Assembly: GCA_911728435.2 (NCBI GenBank)
Contig: OU452199.1
Location: 16,626,860-16,690,859, forward strand
Source of the DNA: Apoderus coryli
Lineage: Eukaryota > Arthropoda > Insecta > Coleoptera > Attelabidae
Direction of reading: 5' to 3'
Length of the DNA stretch: 64,000 bases
Part shown: positions 33,701-43,689 of the stretch, one piece after another
How positions within the stretch are numbered: the first letter of the stretch is position 1
Layout: every line of letters starts with the position of its first letter
Made by a program: the position numbers and the translations under genes
The notes under the pieces: generated by a model
The model's input: the letters and a program-made list of their open reading frames with translations, nothing else
The model's database searches: none
What the model was told of the DNA's origin: nothing

Positions 33701-36041
33701 AAACGCAGCGACATTTTGTCGTAAGACTATCTTCTTTTATAATAGCATGATGAGGCATAAAATATCCATCGCCTTCATTAGCCGTATCGAGTTTAGTCAT
33801 ATGACCTAATTGTTCATATTCAGTCATAAATTTAGTATATTCTAATTTCAACTTAGAATCCCTATTCAACCTCTTTTCTAACTGATAGAATCGTTTCAGG
33901 GCTATATCAAATGAATATCCTAAATTTGCTAATAACTTTTTAAAAGGCATATTTACCTGAAACCTACCTTCAGCGTTTTTTTGAGTTGTTTCTAAAAAGT
34001 ATTTTTCACAATACTTTTCACTATCAGACATAATTAATTTATTCGTGGGTATTTCTTCTAATTCCCAAAATTTAACTAAACTCTTGTTAAATCTATCAAA
34101 CTCAGAATTAACTAATAAACTATTCACACAATACATTGAATTATTATTTGCTGCAGAATATAACACAATATTGCCAGCTACAATCCATCCAAAAATAGAA
34201 TTATAAAGAATTGGTAAATCCTTGCCCAAAACTTTACGTTCATTACCTAATATTAACCAGAACATATCACTGCCCAACAGCATGTCAATATCTCCGGTAA
34301 CATTAAAATCAGGATCGGCCAACCTTATATCCTTGGGAATTACAATTTTATCTTTTGAAAATGATAATGTTGGCAATTTCTCTGTTATTTTTGGCAAAAT
34401 AAAACAATTAATGCTACTTTGAAAACTGTTGTAGCACGACATTATATCTAAAGAAATTTTATAATTGATATGTGTAATTGACTGACTTACACCTTTTATT
34501 ACATGGTTCGTTTTAATTGTAGGTAAATCCAACTCTTTTAATAATTTTTCAGAAATAAAATTACTCTGGGAACCACTATCCAGTAATGCCCTACATTTAA
34601 TTATTTTATTTTTCCCTTTAACCTTAATTATTGCAGTAGATAATAAAACCTGTGAAATATCGCAAGCATTGGCAACAGTGCACTCTGTTGAATGGTTATT
34701 CAAAATGTTAACATTTTTATCTACAGCATTTTGTAAATCCTTGTTTTCAGGAATCTGTTGTAAAGCCACTGACCTTTCGGCTGCATTTGAGTTAACATTT
34801 TTTGTTCCAACATTCTCTAAATGTAGCAAATTATTATGTGCTCGATGACACTTACTACATTTTCGAGCCTTACATTTCATAAAATTATGATTTGGTCGTA
34901 AACAATTAATACATAATTTTAATTGCCTTACAGCCTCTATGCGAGCTTCTATCGATAATTTAAGAAAGTTCTCACAATAATAAATAGCATGAACCTTCTT
35001 ACAATAATAACATTCTAATTTACCTTGGTGAGTATTATTGTTACTTGTGGATGCAAGGCTGCTACTACTCTGTTTTTTCCTGTCTGACTTTGAATGCGAT
35101 GGCTGACATACATTAGCTTCAAATTGCGTAACTTCTAATTTATGTAGCACCTCGCACTTTCTTTTAAGAAATTCACGCATATTAGTCATACTTGGAACCT
35201 TTAAGTTATATTGATATGACTCCCAGTCTCTGCGAGTCACATGATCAAATTTCGTAGCTAGCAAATAAATAATTAAACGATCCCATGTATCTGTTTTTTC
35301 ACCAAGGCTTTCCAAAGAATATAAATTTTTTGTGATTGAATCGTAAAGTTTACGTAATTCAATATGAGATTCTTTTTTTAACTCAGGATATTGAAATATA
35401 TCCTTAATATGATTATGAATCAGTAAACCTTTATTCTCGTAAGTTTCAACCAAAAAGTTCCAAGCAGAATTATAATTATTACCTTGTCTATTCATAGATT
35501 TTAATTTATCTTTAACATCATCAACTAAAGCGTTACGCAAATAATAGTATTTACGACTATCCGACAAGGAATCATTACTATCTACTAAATCTAAAAATGC
35601 CTCTTTGAATTCAAGCCAATTTTCATAATTACCATTGAATGTAGGTATCTGAATTGGGGGTAAATCGTCGTTATTTACCTTAGAGGAAGGAACAGAATGA
35701 GTGGAATTATTAGAACATTCTAAAGAATCAACCTTCTTAGTGAATGAATTACATAGAACCTTAATATCACTAACTAACTTAAAATAAACTTTCTCAAAAT
35801 GCTCAAACTCAGTGTCCTCCTCATTTTCAGATTCTTCATTTGCTTCTAAACAACTAATTTGCAACTGTACCTTCTCAAAACTTTCCAAGACTGGTTCAAT
35901 CTTTTTCAGTCTTTCCTGAAGATCATAATACGTGCTTTCATTTACAGCATTTACATCAATGGTAGCAACATAATTTATACAACGAGTTAAGGCCGATTTT
36001 AAACTCCTCTTTTGAGTTTTTAAATTATTCAATTCGGTCAT
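30771..36041 (-). CDS. BEL/Pao Gag-Pol polyprotein, 1756 residues, intact
   Basis: One uninterrupted frame from ATG at 36041 to TAG at 30771. Residues 1-120 are polar with a coiled-coil-like start. About 125-300 is the DUF1759-type Gag region (PPIQIPTFNGNYENWLEF). Zinc knuckles are at 344-356 and 377-390 (CX2CX4HX4C). The aspartic protease motif LLDSGSQSNF is near 487-496. Reverse transcriptase covers about 750-960, with ADISKMYR and YMDD at 900-903. RNase H starts near 1074 (HGFSDAS). Integrase has the H1385-H1390-C1420-C1423 zinc site and D1455, D1521 and E1573. A DUF5641-like C-terminus follows. Length and order match BEL/Pao Gag-Pol, so it may be functional. As a retroelement it reverse-transcribes its RNA in cytoplasmic particles and integrates into host DNA. 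Confidence 0.97.
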   Translation of the reverse strand: MTELNNLKTQKRSLKSALTRCINYVATIDVNAVNESTYYDLQERLKKIEPVLESFEKVQLQISCLEANEESENEEDTEFEHFEKVYFKLVSDIKVLCNSFTKKVDSLECSNNSTHSVPSSKVNNDDLPPIQIPTFNGNYENWLEFKEAFLDLVDSNDSLSDSRKYYYLRNALVDDVKDKLKSMNRQGNNYNSAWNFLVETYENKGLLIHNHIKDIFQYPELKKESHIELRKLYDSITKNLYSLESLGEKTDTWDRLIIYLLATKFDHVTRRDWESYQYNLKVPSMTNMREFLKRKCEVLHKLEVTQFEANVCQPSHSKSDRKKQSSSSLASTSNNNTHQGKLECYYCKKVHAIYYCENFLKLSIEARIEAVRQLKLCINCLRPNHNFMKCKARKCSKCHRAHNNLLHLENVGTKNVNSNAAERSVALQQIPENKDLQNAVDKNVNILNNHSTECTVANACDISQVLLSTAIIKVKGKNKIIKCRALLDSGSQSNFISEKLLKELDLPTIKTNHVIKGVSQSITHINYKISLDIMSCYNSFQSSINCFILPKITEKLPTLSFSKDKIVIPKDIRLADPDFNVTGDIDMLLGSDMFWLILGNERKVLGKDLPILYNSIFGWIVAGNIVLYSAANNNSMYCVNSLLVNSEFDRFNKSLVKFWELEEIPTNKLIMSDSEKYCEKYFLETTQKNAEGRFQVNMPFKKLLANLGYSFDIALKRFYQLEKRLNRDSKLKLEYTKFMTEYEQLGHMTKLDTANEGDGYFMPHHAIIKEDSLTTKCRCVFDASSKTDSGLSLNDVQFVGPRLQEDLFSILTRFRKYNYVMTADISKMYRQILINENERKYQKIIWRDSAEKPLEYFQLNTVTYGTSSAPYLAVRCLFQIALDNEKMYPDVSQIIKRDFYMDDLLTGADTSREFLNNQRVLTQLFSDSGFDLRKWLCNDKDILFSFNVDRTLAASILDLGINEQNKTLGIFWDSNNDLIKYKFTLENRASTKVTKRTILSTICQLFDPLGLLGPIIIRAKLIIQELWKLKYDWDAILSDEIGNSWQEFYNELVIINDLNISRQAIFNKYRSVEIHGFSDASTKAYGACIYVRCLQLDGSYISHLVNAKSRVAPIKQISLPRLELCGALLLANLMNATMKSLDIQFKNIYYWCDSTIVLCWIRNSPSKFKTFVANRISEIQELSGNNNWNHVKTNENPADLLSRGVSVLFLKTCHLWWHGPEWFTKNNSLWDVQESNNMLSEIPETRSVNLSIMQDSSILESLINKFSSYSKILYVVAYVFRFINNCKNKSQQIRGLLLPSEISKAEIALIKYTQIRYFNDDYSRLINSKQLHKKSKILSLNPILKDDVLRVGGRLKNAAVKYDKKHPLILPKGCLLTDIIIRSEHVRLLHCGVQMLLCSLRERYWIISGRNSCKKIVNQCVTCFKAHPKGNQYLMGDLPNIRVNNFSPFLNVGTDFGGPFYLKDRKTRNPKIVKSYICIFVCMSTKAVHLELVSELTTEAFMAALNRFVSRRGKPKIIFSDNGSNYIGAKNELSAVSDFLNKHCTFIANKLVSDDIEWRFTPANSPTFGGIWEAGIKSSKYHIKRVIGATPLTFEELATVLTRVEGVLNSRPLCPISDDPNDMSALTPAHFLIGRQVTALPEMDIINVPENRLKLWQKLQAQTQHYWARWYKEYIGELQSRVKWKLNSHKLLKVDTLVLIKEDNAPTANWPLGRITELHQGTDGITRVISVRLASGNIVKRAANRVCILPLPECVT

Positions 36042-36242
36042 AATTACTATTATGGAGCATCAAAAATGGTATAACTATTAATTCAGACTGGCGATTAGCA
36101 TATTGTAGTGGCAATTACCTTATAATATGTCTTCCGTTTCTTCGCACTGAAGTCTGCACAATATTGCCGATTTACTGATTGACAAATATACTTTTCTCGA
36201 TTCAATTAATGAATTTCCTTAGTAAAACACTAGCTGAATCCA

Positions 36243-36260
36243 ATCCGGTTCGCTGGACCA
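36243..36260 (-). promoter_or_regulatory. primer-binding-site-like sequence
   Basis: One base inside the 5' LTR, the minus strand reads TGGTCCAGCGAACCGGAT. It starts with the TGG expected for pairing to a tRNA CCA end. I could not match it to a particular insect tRNA. Confidence 0.55.
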
Positions 36261-36261
36261 A

Positions 36262-36454
36262 TGTTTTTGATAATAATGGACTGTATTAATATAAATTCTT
36301 ATTAACTTTTTATTCATCAATAATTGACATTTTTACAAAATTATTCTGACATTACATCTTTTATTTTGACAACATGACAAAACATTAATCATGACTACTA
36401 GAAAATTAGATATCTATTAATGTTATAATTCCAAGAGATAATTAATCTTTAACA
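36262..36454 (-). repeat. 5' LTR of the BEL/Pao element
   Basis: 193 bp with the same TG...CA ends as the 3' LTR. It should hold the promoter and polyadenylation signals, but no clear TATA element could be singled out in its AT-rich sequence. Confidence 0.95.
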
Positions 36455-36459
36455 GTAAC
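36455..36459. other. target-site duplication, right copy
   Basis: GTAAC, identical to 30422-30426. Confidence 0.9.
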
Positions 36460-36829
36460 TATCAAAAAGCTATGCCCGTAAGAAGCAGAGTTTTAAATAT
36501 TTCAGTTCCAGTATAGACGCCTTAGAATTCGCCATGTTTTGCATATAATCCTAGTGGTAACTTTTGAACCACTGTGTATAATTTTCCAAAATTTTGGTAT
36601 GATTAATGTCAAGTCTAAACCAATGAAATTGTGGAATAACAAATAGGGCTTTTCATTAAAAAAAACGTAAGTTTGGTTCACCCTGATGAGATGAGCCACG
36701 CTGTACAAATATCAATAATTTTAAAATACGTATTTTATGACTGCCTACACACTGGCTGCTTAGTTTTGCGTGAAATGTTTGGTCTTTGAAGTAATATCGA
36801 ACTTCGACGCACTAATAACTCACCCTGTA

Positions 36830-37814
36830 TATTTATAGAGAAAAGTAAATAAAAAATTAATGCTCCCTCCACCTTGATCAAATCGGAGGAATAAATTTGA
36901 ATTTTATCTACAAATTAAAAATTAATAAATTGACTGCCATAATTTCCAAATACACTCTTTTTTGACCAATTCAAACCCGTTGTTGTTTCTGAATCATTTC
37001 CATACACGCTAAAATGCGAAGCCTTGTTAATTAGATAACAAACATTTCATTTAATGTCAACGGTATGTACCAAAAATCAAAACAGAAAATTCTTATCTCA
37101 GTAATACAACTCAGGCACAAAAATCGAACAACACGCATCTTTTTCTGTTGCAGCTTCCCACCTAACATCACGGCCGACACGGTGATAACAAGTTTTTTAA
37201 TTAACTTTGCAGATAAAAAGACGCTATTAGCCATCGTTCCAGCATAAAGCAATTTTCGTGAGTGTTTTAACTACTTCTCTACTGATTGTAACAGCCACAA
37301 ATGTTGATAAGAACGCAATAAAGACGTGTAGAAAAGTTGTCGCAGATTGGTCGGTATCGCCTGCATTGAGGGCGGTTAAGTGGTATGTTGTGTCTCTGGC
37401 AGGTGACGATGACGATGGAATTAGTTATCTGGAGTATATGTTTGTTTTCCATTGCAATGCATATTATTCGCGACTGGTCTGCAATGGACTCGCCTGCAAA
37501 TTGAACCTTTGTTTTTTTGCACCTGCTAAATAGGATTAATTGCTAATAATATTTCGTCTCTCGATAGAAACGGATCTTAAAGGGGATATATATAGATGTA
37601 TTGAGCATGTTTCCGGAAACGAATATATTTACGTTCTTGGATTATAAATATGAGTAGGTATGTCGTAGAATACATACATATATTTTCTAGAAAATAATAT
37701 GCATCGTTTATTTTATGTATAGACGTTCCTATATGACAGCTGTATTATTCGAAATATTTCTGTTGGATATTCTTAACAACTTGTATACTTCTTACTTTGC
37801 TCAATAAATGTTTA
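36830..37814. other. unassigned region, less AT-rich from 37100 to 37530
   Basis: Open frames on both strands (37031-37252 minus, 37258-37533 plus) have no family signature. The composition differs from surrounding repeats, so this could be unique host sequence. Confidence 0.3.
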
Positions 37815-38421
37815 CTTTTCGTTTTTACTTTCCAGCACAGGGACAGTATTGTGAACACGTTAAAAAAAATTGAGATAAAGACGGATACAACCATTTTGAA
37901 GTTCCCTGAGATGATTAAGACCATTTCGAGATGAAAGTCTCTCTGTGTGTGATATGATGTGTGTGTGTGTGTATGTATTCTTCCACGATAGCGCCCAAAC
38001 GCTTTAACCAATTGAGCTAAATTTGGTATATGAGTTTGGTGGAGTCCTAGGATGAACCCATTGTTTTTTATTTGCTTTAAAGTTATATTTTCCCCTATAA
38101 TTCTCGAGAAAATGCGTTTAAAATGTCACCAGTTAGGTAGTTGGAACATATCTTATTACAATTAGAATACAATTTTCAAAGAGAGTCCTTTGGCATCATC
38201 ATTGATAGAGCGTGCGTTTCGCATGCGGAAGGTTCTGAGTTCGAATACCAGGTCCGACAATACTTTTTTTTCTAATTTTTGAATAAAGTAGTTGGTTTGT
38301 TACGTTAGTTTATCGGAAATAATGAAAATAATACAATTATAATAGGAGTAATGCAGATCATATATTTTTGATTACATTATATCGTGTCGGGAAAGTTTTG
38401 GGGCGACACAACCGATTTTTG
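37815..38421 (+). repeat. T-family repeat, first unit of a tandem pair
   Basis: Starts near TTTTTACTTTCCAGC. It passes a CTCTGTGTGTG/TGTGTG tract, TTCTTCCACGATAGCG, AATTCTCGAGAAAA and a tRNA-like module (38191-38259), and ends GGGGCGACACAACCGATTTTT (38400-38420). The next unit begins directly, giving about 602 bp between equivalent points. No ORF. Confidence 0.75.
38191..38259 (+). other. tRNA-Ala-like module in T repeat
   Basis: GATAGAGCGTGCGTTTCGCATGCGG resembles the D-arm end and anticodon arm of insect tRNA-Ala, and GAGTTCGAATACC is a near B box. Box A is weak and the acceptor stem is not conserved, so this is not a functional tRNA gene. Confidence 0.5.
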
Positions 38422-39025
38422 TGAGTATTCTGAACGCACTAAAAAAATTTTCTGATATATCGACGGATATAGCCATTTTGAAGTTCCTTAAGACGATTAA
38501 GATCATTTCCAGATGGAAGTCTGTCTGTCTGTCTGTGTGTGTGTGTCTTCTTCCACGATAGCGCCTAAACGCTTTAACCAAGTGAGCTAAATTTTGGTGT
38601 ATGAGTTTGCGGGAGTCGTAGGCTCAACCCATTAGTTTTTTGTTGAAATCGGTTTAGCCCTGTGATAGGCACATCATTTTAAAGCATTTTTTATCGATAG
38701 GTTACTTTTGACATTTGCTCCCATAATTCTCGAGAAAATTGCGTTTAAAATTTCACCAGTTATGTAGCTGGAACATATAACGGTAGAGGGTTGCTGCTGT
38801 CATTTTAGAGCATTCGCTTCACATGCGAAATGTTATGGGTTCTAATCCCAGCTCCGGCAATATTTTTTGGTAGTTTAGTTAGCTTGTTACGTTAGTTTAT
38901 TGGATATACTGAAGATAATACAATTATAATACTATTAAAATTCTGTTTCGTTACGCAGGTCATATATTTTTGCTTATATTATATCTTGTGGGGGAAGTTT
39001 TGGGGCGACACAACCCATTTTTTAA
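38422..39025 (+). repeat. T-family repeat, second unit of the tandem pair
   Basis: Same block order as the preceding unit, from GAACGCACTAAAAAAATTTTC to GGGGCGACACAACCCATTTTT at 39002-39022. The tRNA-like module is at 38791-38860. It also carries TTTAGCCCTGTGATAGG, which the first unit has largely lost. Confidence 0.75.
38791..38860 (+). other. tRNA-like module in second T unit
   Basis: TTAGAGCATTCGCTTCACATGCGAA forms an anticodon-like arm and GGGTTCTAATCCC a B-box-like T arm (TTCTAATCC instead of TTCGAATCC). Confidence 0.5.
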
Positions 39026-39085
39026 TTATACCTACTATATAACATTAAAAAATGATAGTACTAAATACATATACCGGGTGGTCCA

Positions 39086-41200
39086 GTTTATTTATTTATT
39101 GTCATTACATGTTATTACCAAAAAAGGTTTACACAAGTCATATTAAATATTAAAATATTATATAACACAACATAAAAACATAGAAATGTATATAACTAAA
39201 TCAAAACAGAAAGTCAGTGCTGAGGAATTCATCAATGGAGTAAAAAGCCTGGTCAATTAAGTAGTTTTTCAATCTATTTTTGAACATTGCAAGGCTCATT
39301 GTTTTCAAACTATCTGGCAAATGATTATAGCATGTGGGACCATAATAATTCACAGAATTTCTGCTTCTACCCAACCTCATATATTCAGGAAGAATGTCAT
39401 TTTTGTTTCTGGTATTGTGGTTGTGAACTTCATCATGCCTTATGTACAGATTGTAATTATTTTTCACATACATAATTGAATTGTAGATATAGAGACACGG
39501 GATTGTAATTATTTTACATTCTTTAAATTTAGGTCTGACATCCTCTCTAAACTTTAAATCTGTCATTATTCGCACCACTCGTCTTTGGATTGCGAATACC
39601 CGACTAGCATGACAAGAGTGTCCCCAAATTGACAAAGCATATGAAGCCACACTGTGAAAAAGGCCATAATATGCTGATTTCAAAACATTAAAAGAGACTT
39701 CACCCTTCAAGCTTCGCAACATGAACACAACCTTAGACAACTTGGCAATGGTAACCTCGACATGACCCGCCCAGGTTAGCTTTTGGTCCAAAGTGACACC
39801 CAAAAACTTTACCAGACCATCAGAAACAGCAACATCCGTCTCACGTAATGTAAATATTTTAGTAGCTGTTTTATTGGCATTCATACAGAGTTTGTAAGCT
39901 GCAAACCAGTCCGCAGCCCTCGACTGTGAATTCATCATATTTGAGGCCAGAACATCACTCGACAGTTCAACATCGACAATAGTTGAATCGTCTGCAAACA
40001 ATGTCAGGTCAGACCATGGCAGATGTAGCGGTAAATCATTAATGAAAATCAAAAACAATAGAGGTTTGAGCACCGAGCCCTGTGGGACTCCACAAGAGCT
40101 CAACAAGGGCTGAGAAGACTTTGACTCAAACATCGTTACGACATTCCTACCAGTGAGATAGGAACTCAGCAAACGAATCGAATTCGCACTCATACCGTAT
40201 CGCTTCAGTTTACCCAACAAGATATCGTGTGAAACGCAATCAAACGCATTTGTTAAATCAAGAAAAGAAGCCCCCACAAGCCTTCTACTCGCAAAAGCGG
40301 TTCTAACGCTATTTATAAAGTTTTCTATAGCCGGTGTTAAGTTTCGGTCTAAATCCAAATTGTTTCGGAGAAAATAAATTATTTCTTTCAAAATAGTTGG
40401 CTAATTGTTTAAAGAGTATCTTTTCAAAAATTTTGCCCAGAACAGGCACTATAGAAATAGGGCGATAGTTGTTCAATTCATCTGGCGATCCTTTTTTGAA
40501 TAACGGTATAATTTTGCTAAATTTCAGACAACTCGGAAACATACCGGATGAGATCGCCAAATTAATCAATATAGTCAATGGTATAATTATTATATCCTTA
40601 ATATATTTAATGATTACGATATTCAAATCAAAAATGTCTTTCGAGCTTTTATTTTTATTATATCTCTCATCTCAATAAAAGATATTTCATTAAACTCAAA
40701 ATTGCCAGGAATGTCAATAGACAACAAATCCAGTGGACTGATGTTTGAGGATAAGTCATGGGTTAAAGTTTCCGCAATACTGGTAAAATATGTATTGAAA
40801 TCATCAGCAGTATGGGTAGCAGAACTATTCCTTTTATGGTTGATAATATCCCATGTAGCCCTAGCAATATTAGAACCATCTGCAATATACGTATCGTTCG
40901 CATTTTTTTTTGCCATTTTAATACGAGATCTATACGAATTACGATAAGAGCAAACCATGTCTTTTATACCTTCGATTTGTGGAAACTGTGTAGACAGTCC
41001 TCGCAATAGCGCAAGTGTTTCGCGCATTTGCCTAATTTCAGGTGTAAACCATTTAATAGCGTGTCCAGTCTTGAAATCGGGTTTTCTACGTAAAGGAAAC
41101 ACTCTAATACATTCTCCGGATATTATGTTTATAAAATTATTAAATATTTCTTCAATTGATGTGTTTATATCTGACACAAAATTGTTGCAGTTGCGAAAGC
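39086..41200 (-). pseudogene. Jockey/CR1-group non-LTR retrotransposon, frameshifted
   Basis: Three overlapping minus-strand frames (41177-40623, 40626-40309, 40391-39201) form one ORF2. First comes the linker after the endonuclease (WFTPEIRQMRETLALLRG). RT motifs follow: LFKKGSPDELNNYRPISI, QFGFRP, FLDLTNAFDCVSHDILL, CGVPQGSVLKPLLFL and the catalytic LFADDST. The thumb and C-terminus (GPTCYNHLPDSLKTMSLAMF) come last. Two frameshifts, near 40625 and 40350, break it. The endonuclease is missing, consistent with 5' truncation. The 3' UTR ends with AATAAATAAATAAA near 39086-39100. The C-terminus resembles that at 6031-6646 in type but is not the same family copy. Confidence 0.85.
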
Positions 41201-41761
41201 AGCAACTATAGAGGGAGACACAGAACCACCAACTAATCAGTCATATTCGAAAAAGTCTTCGTTACCAAGATACAGCACCTCAACATTTTTATAAAAAATT
41301 CCAAATTTATTAATATTAATGTTTGCGCAGAAGTACAGTTACTTTCCTCGTTTTTACACGACGGCACACCAATTTTACACCATGCTATATGACTTTCCTA
41401 GCCATACTGATGAGAACTGTCCGAATTCGAAAGCAAATAGAGATACCCAACCCTATATAGTCATACGCAACACAAAATTGTTTTGGACATTAATACGTTT
41501 TCCATACACAAACTGTTAATATCCAGTCAGTCAAAGTCTTGCACTTTCTGTTAGAGAAGACATAATCCTACTGTTTCGACTTCGATTTGTCTCTCCAGTT
41601 GCGGAATACCGCAAGATAGCGTTACTTTTCAATTGATGGTAATGTTTGTGGCCCACATTTCCTCGAGATTATAAAATCGTTTATTACAACTTCACCATCT
41701 TCTAAACTCTTAGTTATCTGATCCAACTCTAGCATTAGTTTTTCGATTTTATCTAAAATAA
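41201..41761. other. non-coding spacer
   Basis: Nothing recognised; no endonuclease domain of the adjoining LINE could be read here. Confidence 0.35.
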
Positions 41762-42210
41762 CAGGGTGTTTAGAAAGGGTGGGGAGTATTTATAAGTGCA
41801 ATAAAAACAAAGTTAGAATTTTTTTTTGTATGTAAAGTTTTCGGAAATAAAGTGGCAAATATTAAGTATGTTGTCCAAATGTTGACCATCGCGGTGCTGG
41901 CACTCCTCTCTGGAAATAGCGGCCATTTCGGTGCGGATGTTGTGTTTAAACTGCAGTAGAGTTCGTGGTTTGTATACACTTTCTGTTTAAGGTATATCCC
42001 CGTAAGAAATAATAAAGGGGTGTAAGATCGGGGCTTCTAGGAGGCCAATTGATGGTGCCTCGACAAGAGATCAATTTTTTCTGGGAATAGTTCCTTGAAA
42101 ACCGCAAGCGATTAGTGAAGGTGTGGCAAGTGGCCCTGCTTGCCAAGATATATACCATCAGTCTAGTTGGGGCAACATTTACGTTCAGTCTCCCGGGTAA
42201 GTTGCTCCTG
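41762..42210 (-). pseudogene. mariner-like transposase C-terminal relic
   Basis: The minus strand reads RGTINWPPRSPDLTPLYYFL then LRGY, the third-acidic-residue block of the same transposase class as element M1, but the expected Asp after LTP is Tyr here. Downstream, in another frame, LQFKHNIRTEMAAISREE and QHRDGQHLDN continue the C-terminus. The element end CAGGGTGTTTAG lies at 41762. The other end and the N-terminal half are missing. Confidence 0.7.
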
Positions 42211-43319
42211 AAAGATATAGTGGTTTTCTATACTGCATAATTTAGAATACTGTTGACGTATAACTTATACTTAGTGTAAATATTAATGTGCACATAATAC
42301 TGTTCCACATTCAGTATTTTATTATTGATTAAAAAAGTTTGCACAATTCTCCCATATTTCTTATAGAAATAATAACTATTGTAACTCTACTAAAGAAGTA
42401 GAAATAGTATAATAAATATAATAAAAGAGTGGCGCCCCTAGTAATTATCGTAATGAAGGTAACTCCATCAGGTTTCCGTGATTTAAATTCATCAATTTCT
42501 CGCTTTGCCTTAATGAAGACGCATCGGACATTCGTTATTACGTTTTGCTTACCTATTAACTTCCGCCGTACACGCACATCGTGTAAATTTCTGTTTGGTT
42601 TTAATTGCTCGTCTTAGCCGTCATTGCTGATGAGTTTCTCACTTAAATTTACTTAATAGTTGATTGTAAATTCTCTACAACGTATTGTAAGTATGAATGC
42701 TCAGAGCTTTATAGCCTCACGCTAATTAAATGGCAAGTTAAATTATTCACAAGAAAATAAAATCCTTATTTTTCAGTTTTCTATATACAATTCTGAAAAG
42801 AAGACAATGACAATGCAGAAATATTGGGATATTTGTCAAGCGAATTCACTGACTGTGAATACGCCACACTGAAGTCTAAGAAACCATTCACGATAGTCCC
42901 GCCAGCTATTCAGATTTCACTGATTTCGACGGGAACTTTTTTAAAATGCAACATTAACAATCTACCTATTCGACTTTTCAAGAAAACACAAACCGCGAAA
43001 TTTTATATCAACATGGTCAGAAGGATGGTAAGCATATTATATTATGTAGATCATCATCAAGTCTTTATTATCTGATAAATATATTATTGTTATGTTTAAT
43101 CAATAAACTAATAATAATATTCGATTCGTCCAATTATAAACTATTTTTTTTAAAACCAAATGTTGTTTGAATAATTAAGAACAGCTGCCAAATGGATAAC
43201 TAGCTGTATAACTGCCCGAAAGTAGAAATTGCTGGAATTCACTCTAAATTGTGAATCGTAAGATGAGGATTACAATTACGGGTGTCTTAAGTTGCAACTC
43301 TCCTTCAATTTCTAGAGCT
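42211..43319. other. non-coding spacer
   Basis: No ORF with recognisable motifs. The end of this interval (about 43265-43319) may be the 3' UTR of the LINE fragment that follows. Confidence 0.35.
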
Positions 43320-43660
43320 CTTACTCTCCAGTAGCTTGGCAGATTTCGGGGACAACACGCTTCCATCTTGCACGATTCCATACCCCAAGGGTTCCTTGTG
43401 TTGGCTTCTGTTACTATAGGTAATCAGCAATTTCTTCCTCTTCCTTACAGAATATGCATACGTAGCTCTCTTGTAGGCCTAATCTTGCCATATGTTTTAG
43501 AAAGCGACAATGTCCTGAAATCCTTACGTGTCCCCTGATACCGTAATGGCCGGGTATTAAAACAAGGGAAACTTTGTAATTCTTGCTAAGCTTCCCACAT
43601 TTCAGGAGATCGACACAACCGAAATTTTGAAAAAAATTTATGGACTCCTCCATTCATTTA
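43320..43660 (-). pseudogene. non-LTR retrotransposon RNase H C-terminal fragment
   Basis: The minus strand gives VSLVLIPGHYGIRGHVRISG, joining the RNase H motif (W.PGH.GI.GN) directly to GHCRFLKHMARLGLQES, then CIFCKEEEEIADYL. Compared with the copy at 1314-1613 it is an internally shortened relative. The final Cys of the Cys/His motif is lost after a stop. Confidence 0.65.
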
Positions 43661-43689
43661 TATTTCTATTTTTTTAGATTTTTCTTGAT

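Larger units (their letters stand above)
30427..36454 (-). mobile_element. complete BEL/Pao LTR retrotransposon
   Basis: The 6028-bp element lies on the minus strand. It has two 193-bp LTRs, a GTAAC duplication, a primer-binding-site-like sequence next to the 5' LTR, a short purine tract before the 3' LTR and one long intact Gag-Pol frame. There is no envelope-like ORF. The insertion splits the right arm of palindrome A-inner. Confidence 0.95.
28939..36702. mobile_element. palindromic TA-flanked element A-inner (interrupted)
   Basis: It starts CAGGGTGGCTCATCTCATCA at 28939 and ends with the near-exact reverse complement at 36702, with TA on both outer sides. The arms are about 300 bp (28939-29235 and 30375-30426 plus 36460-36702) and match with scattered substitutions. 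It sits at the symmetry centre of A-outer (TTTG/TA/CAAA). Element B occupies its own centre, and the BEL element splits its right arm. Confidence 0.8.
28855..36827. mobile_element. palindromic TA-flanked element A-outer (interrupted)
   Basis: Ends CAGGGTGAGTTATTAGTGCG (28855) and its reverse complement (to 36827) are flanked by TA at 28853-28854 and 36828-36829. The arms are 28855-28936 and 36705-36827. They pair closely except for about 40 bp absent on the left. The rest of the interval is later insertions placed at its centre. Confidence 0.8.

Noticed and set aside
38515..38546. TCTGTCTGTC/GTGTGTG microsatellite as an independent feature
   Set aside because: It is an internal part of every T-family unit and varies in length there.
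39073..39086. Mariner-type terminus CCGGGTGGTCCAG beside the LINE 3' end
   Set aside because: No opposing end or target duplication could be found on the far side of the LINE, so no element was called.
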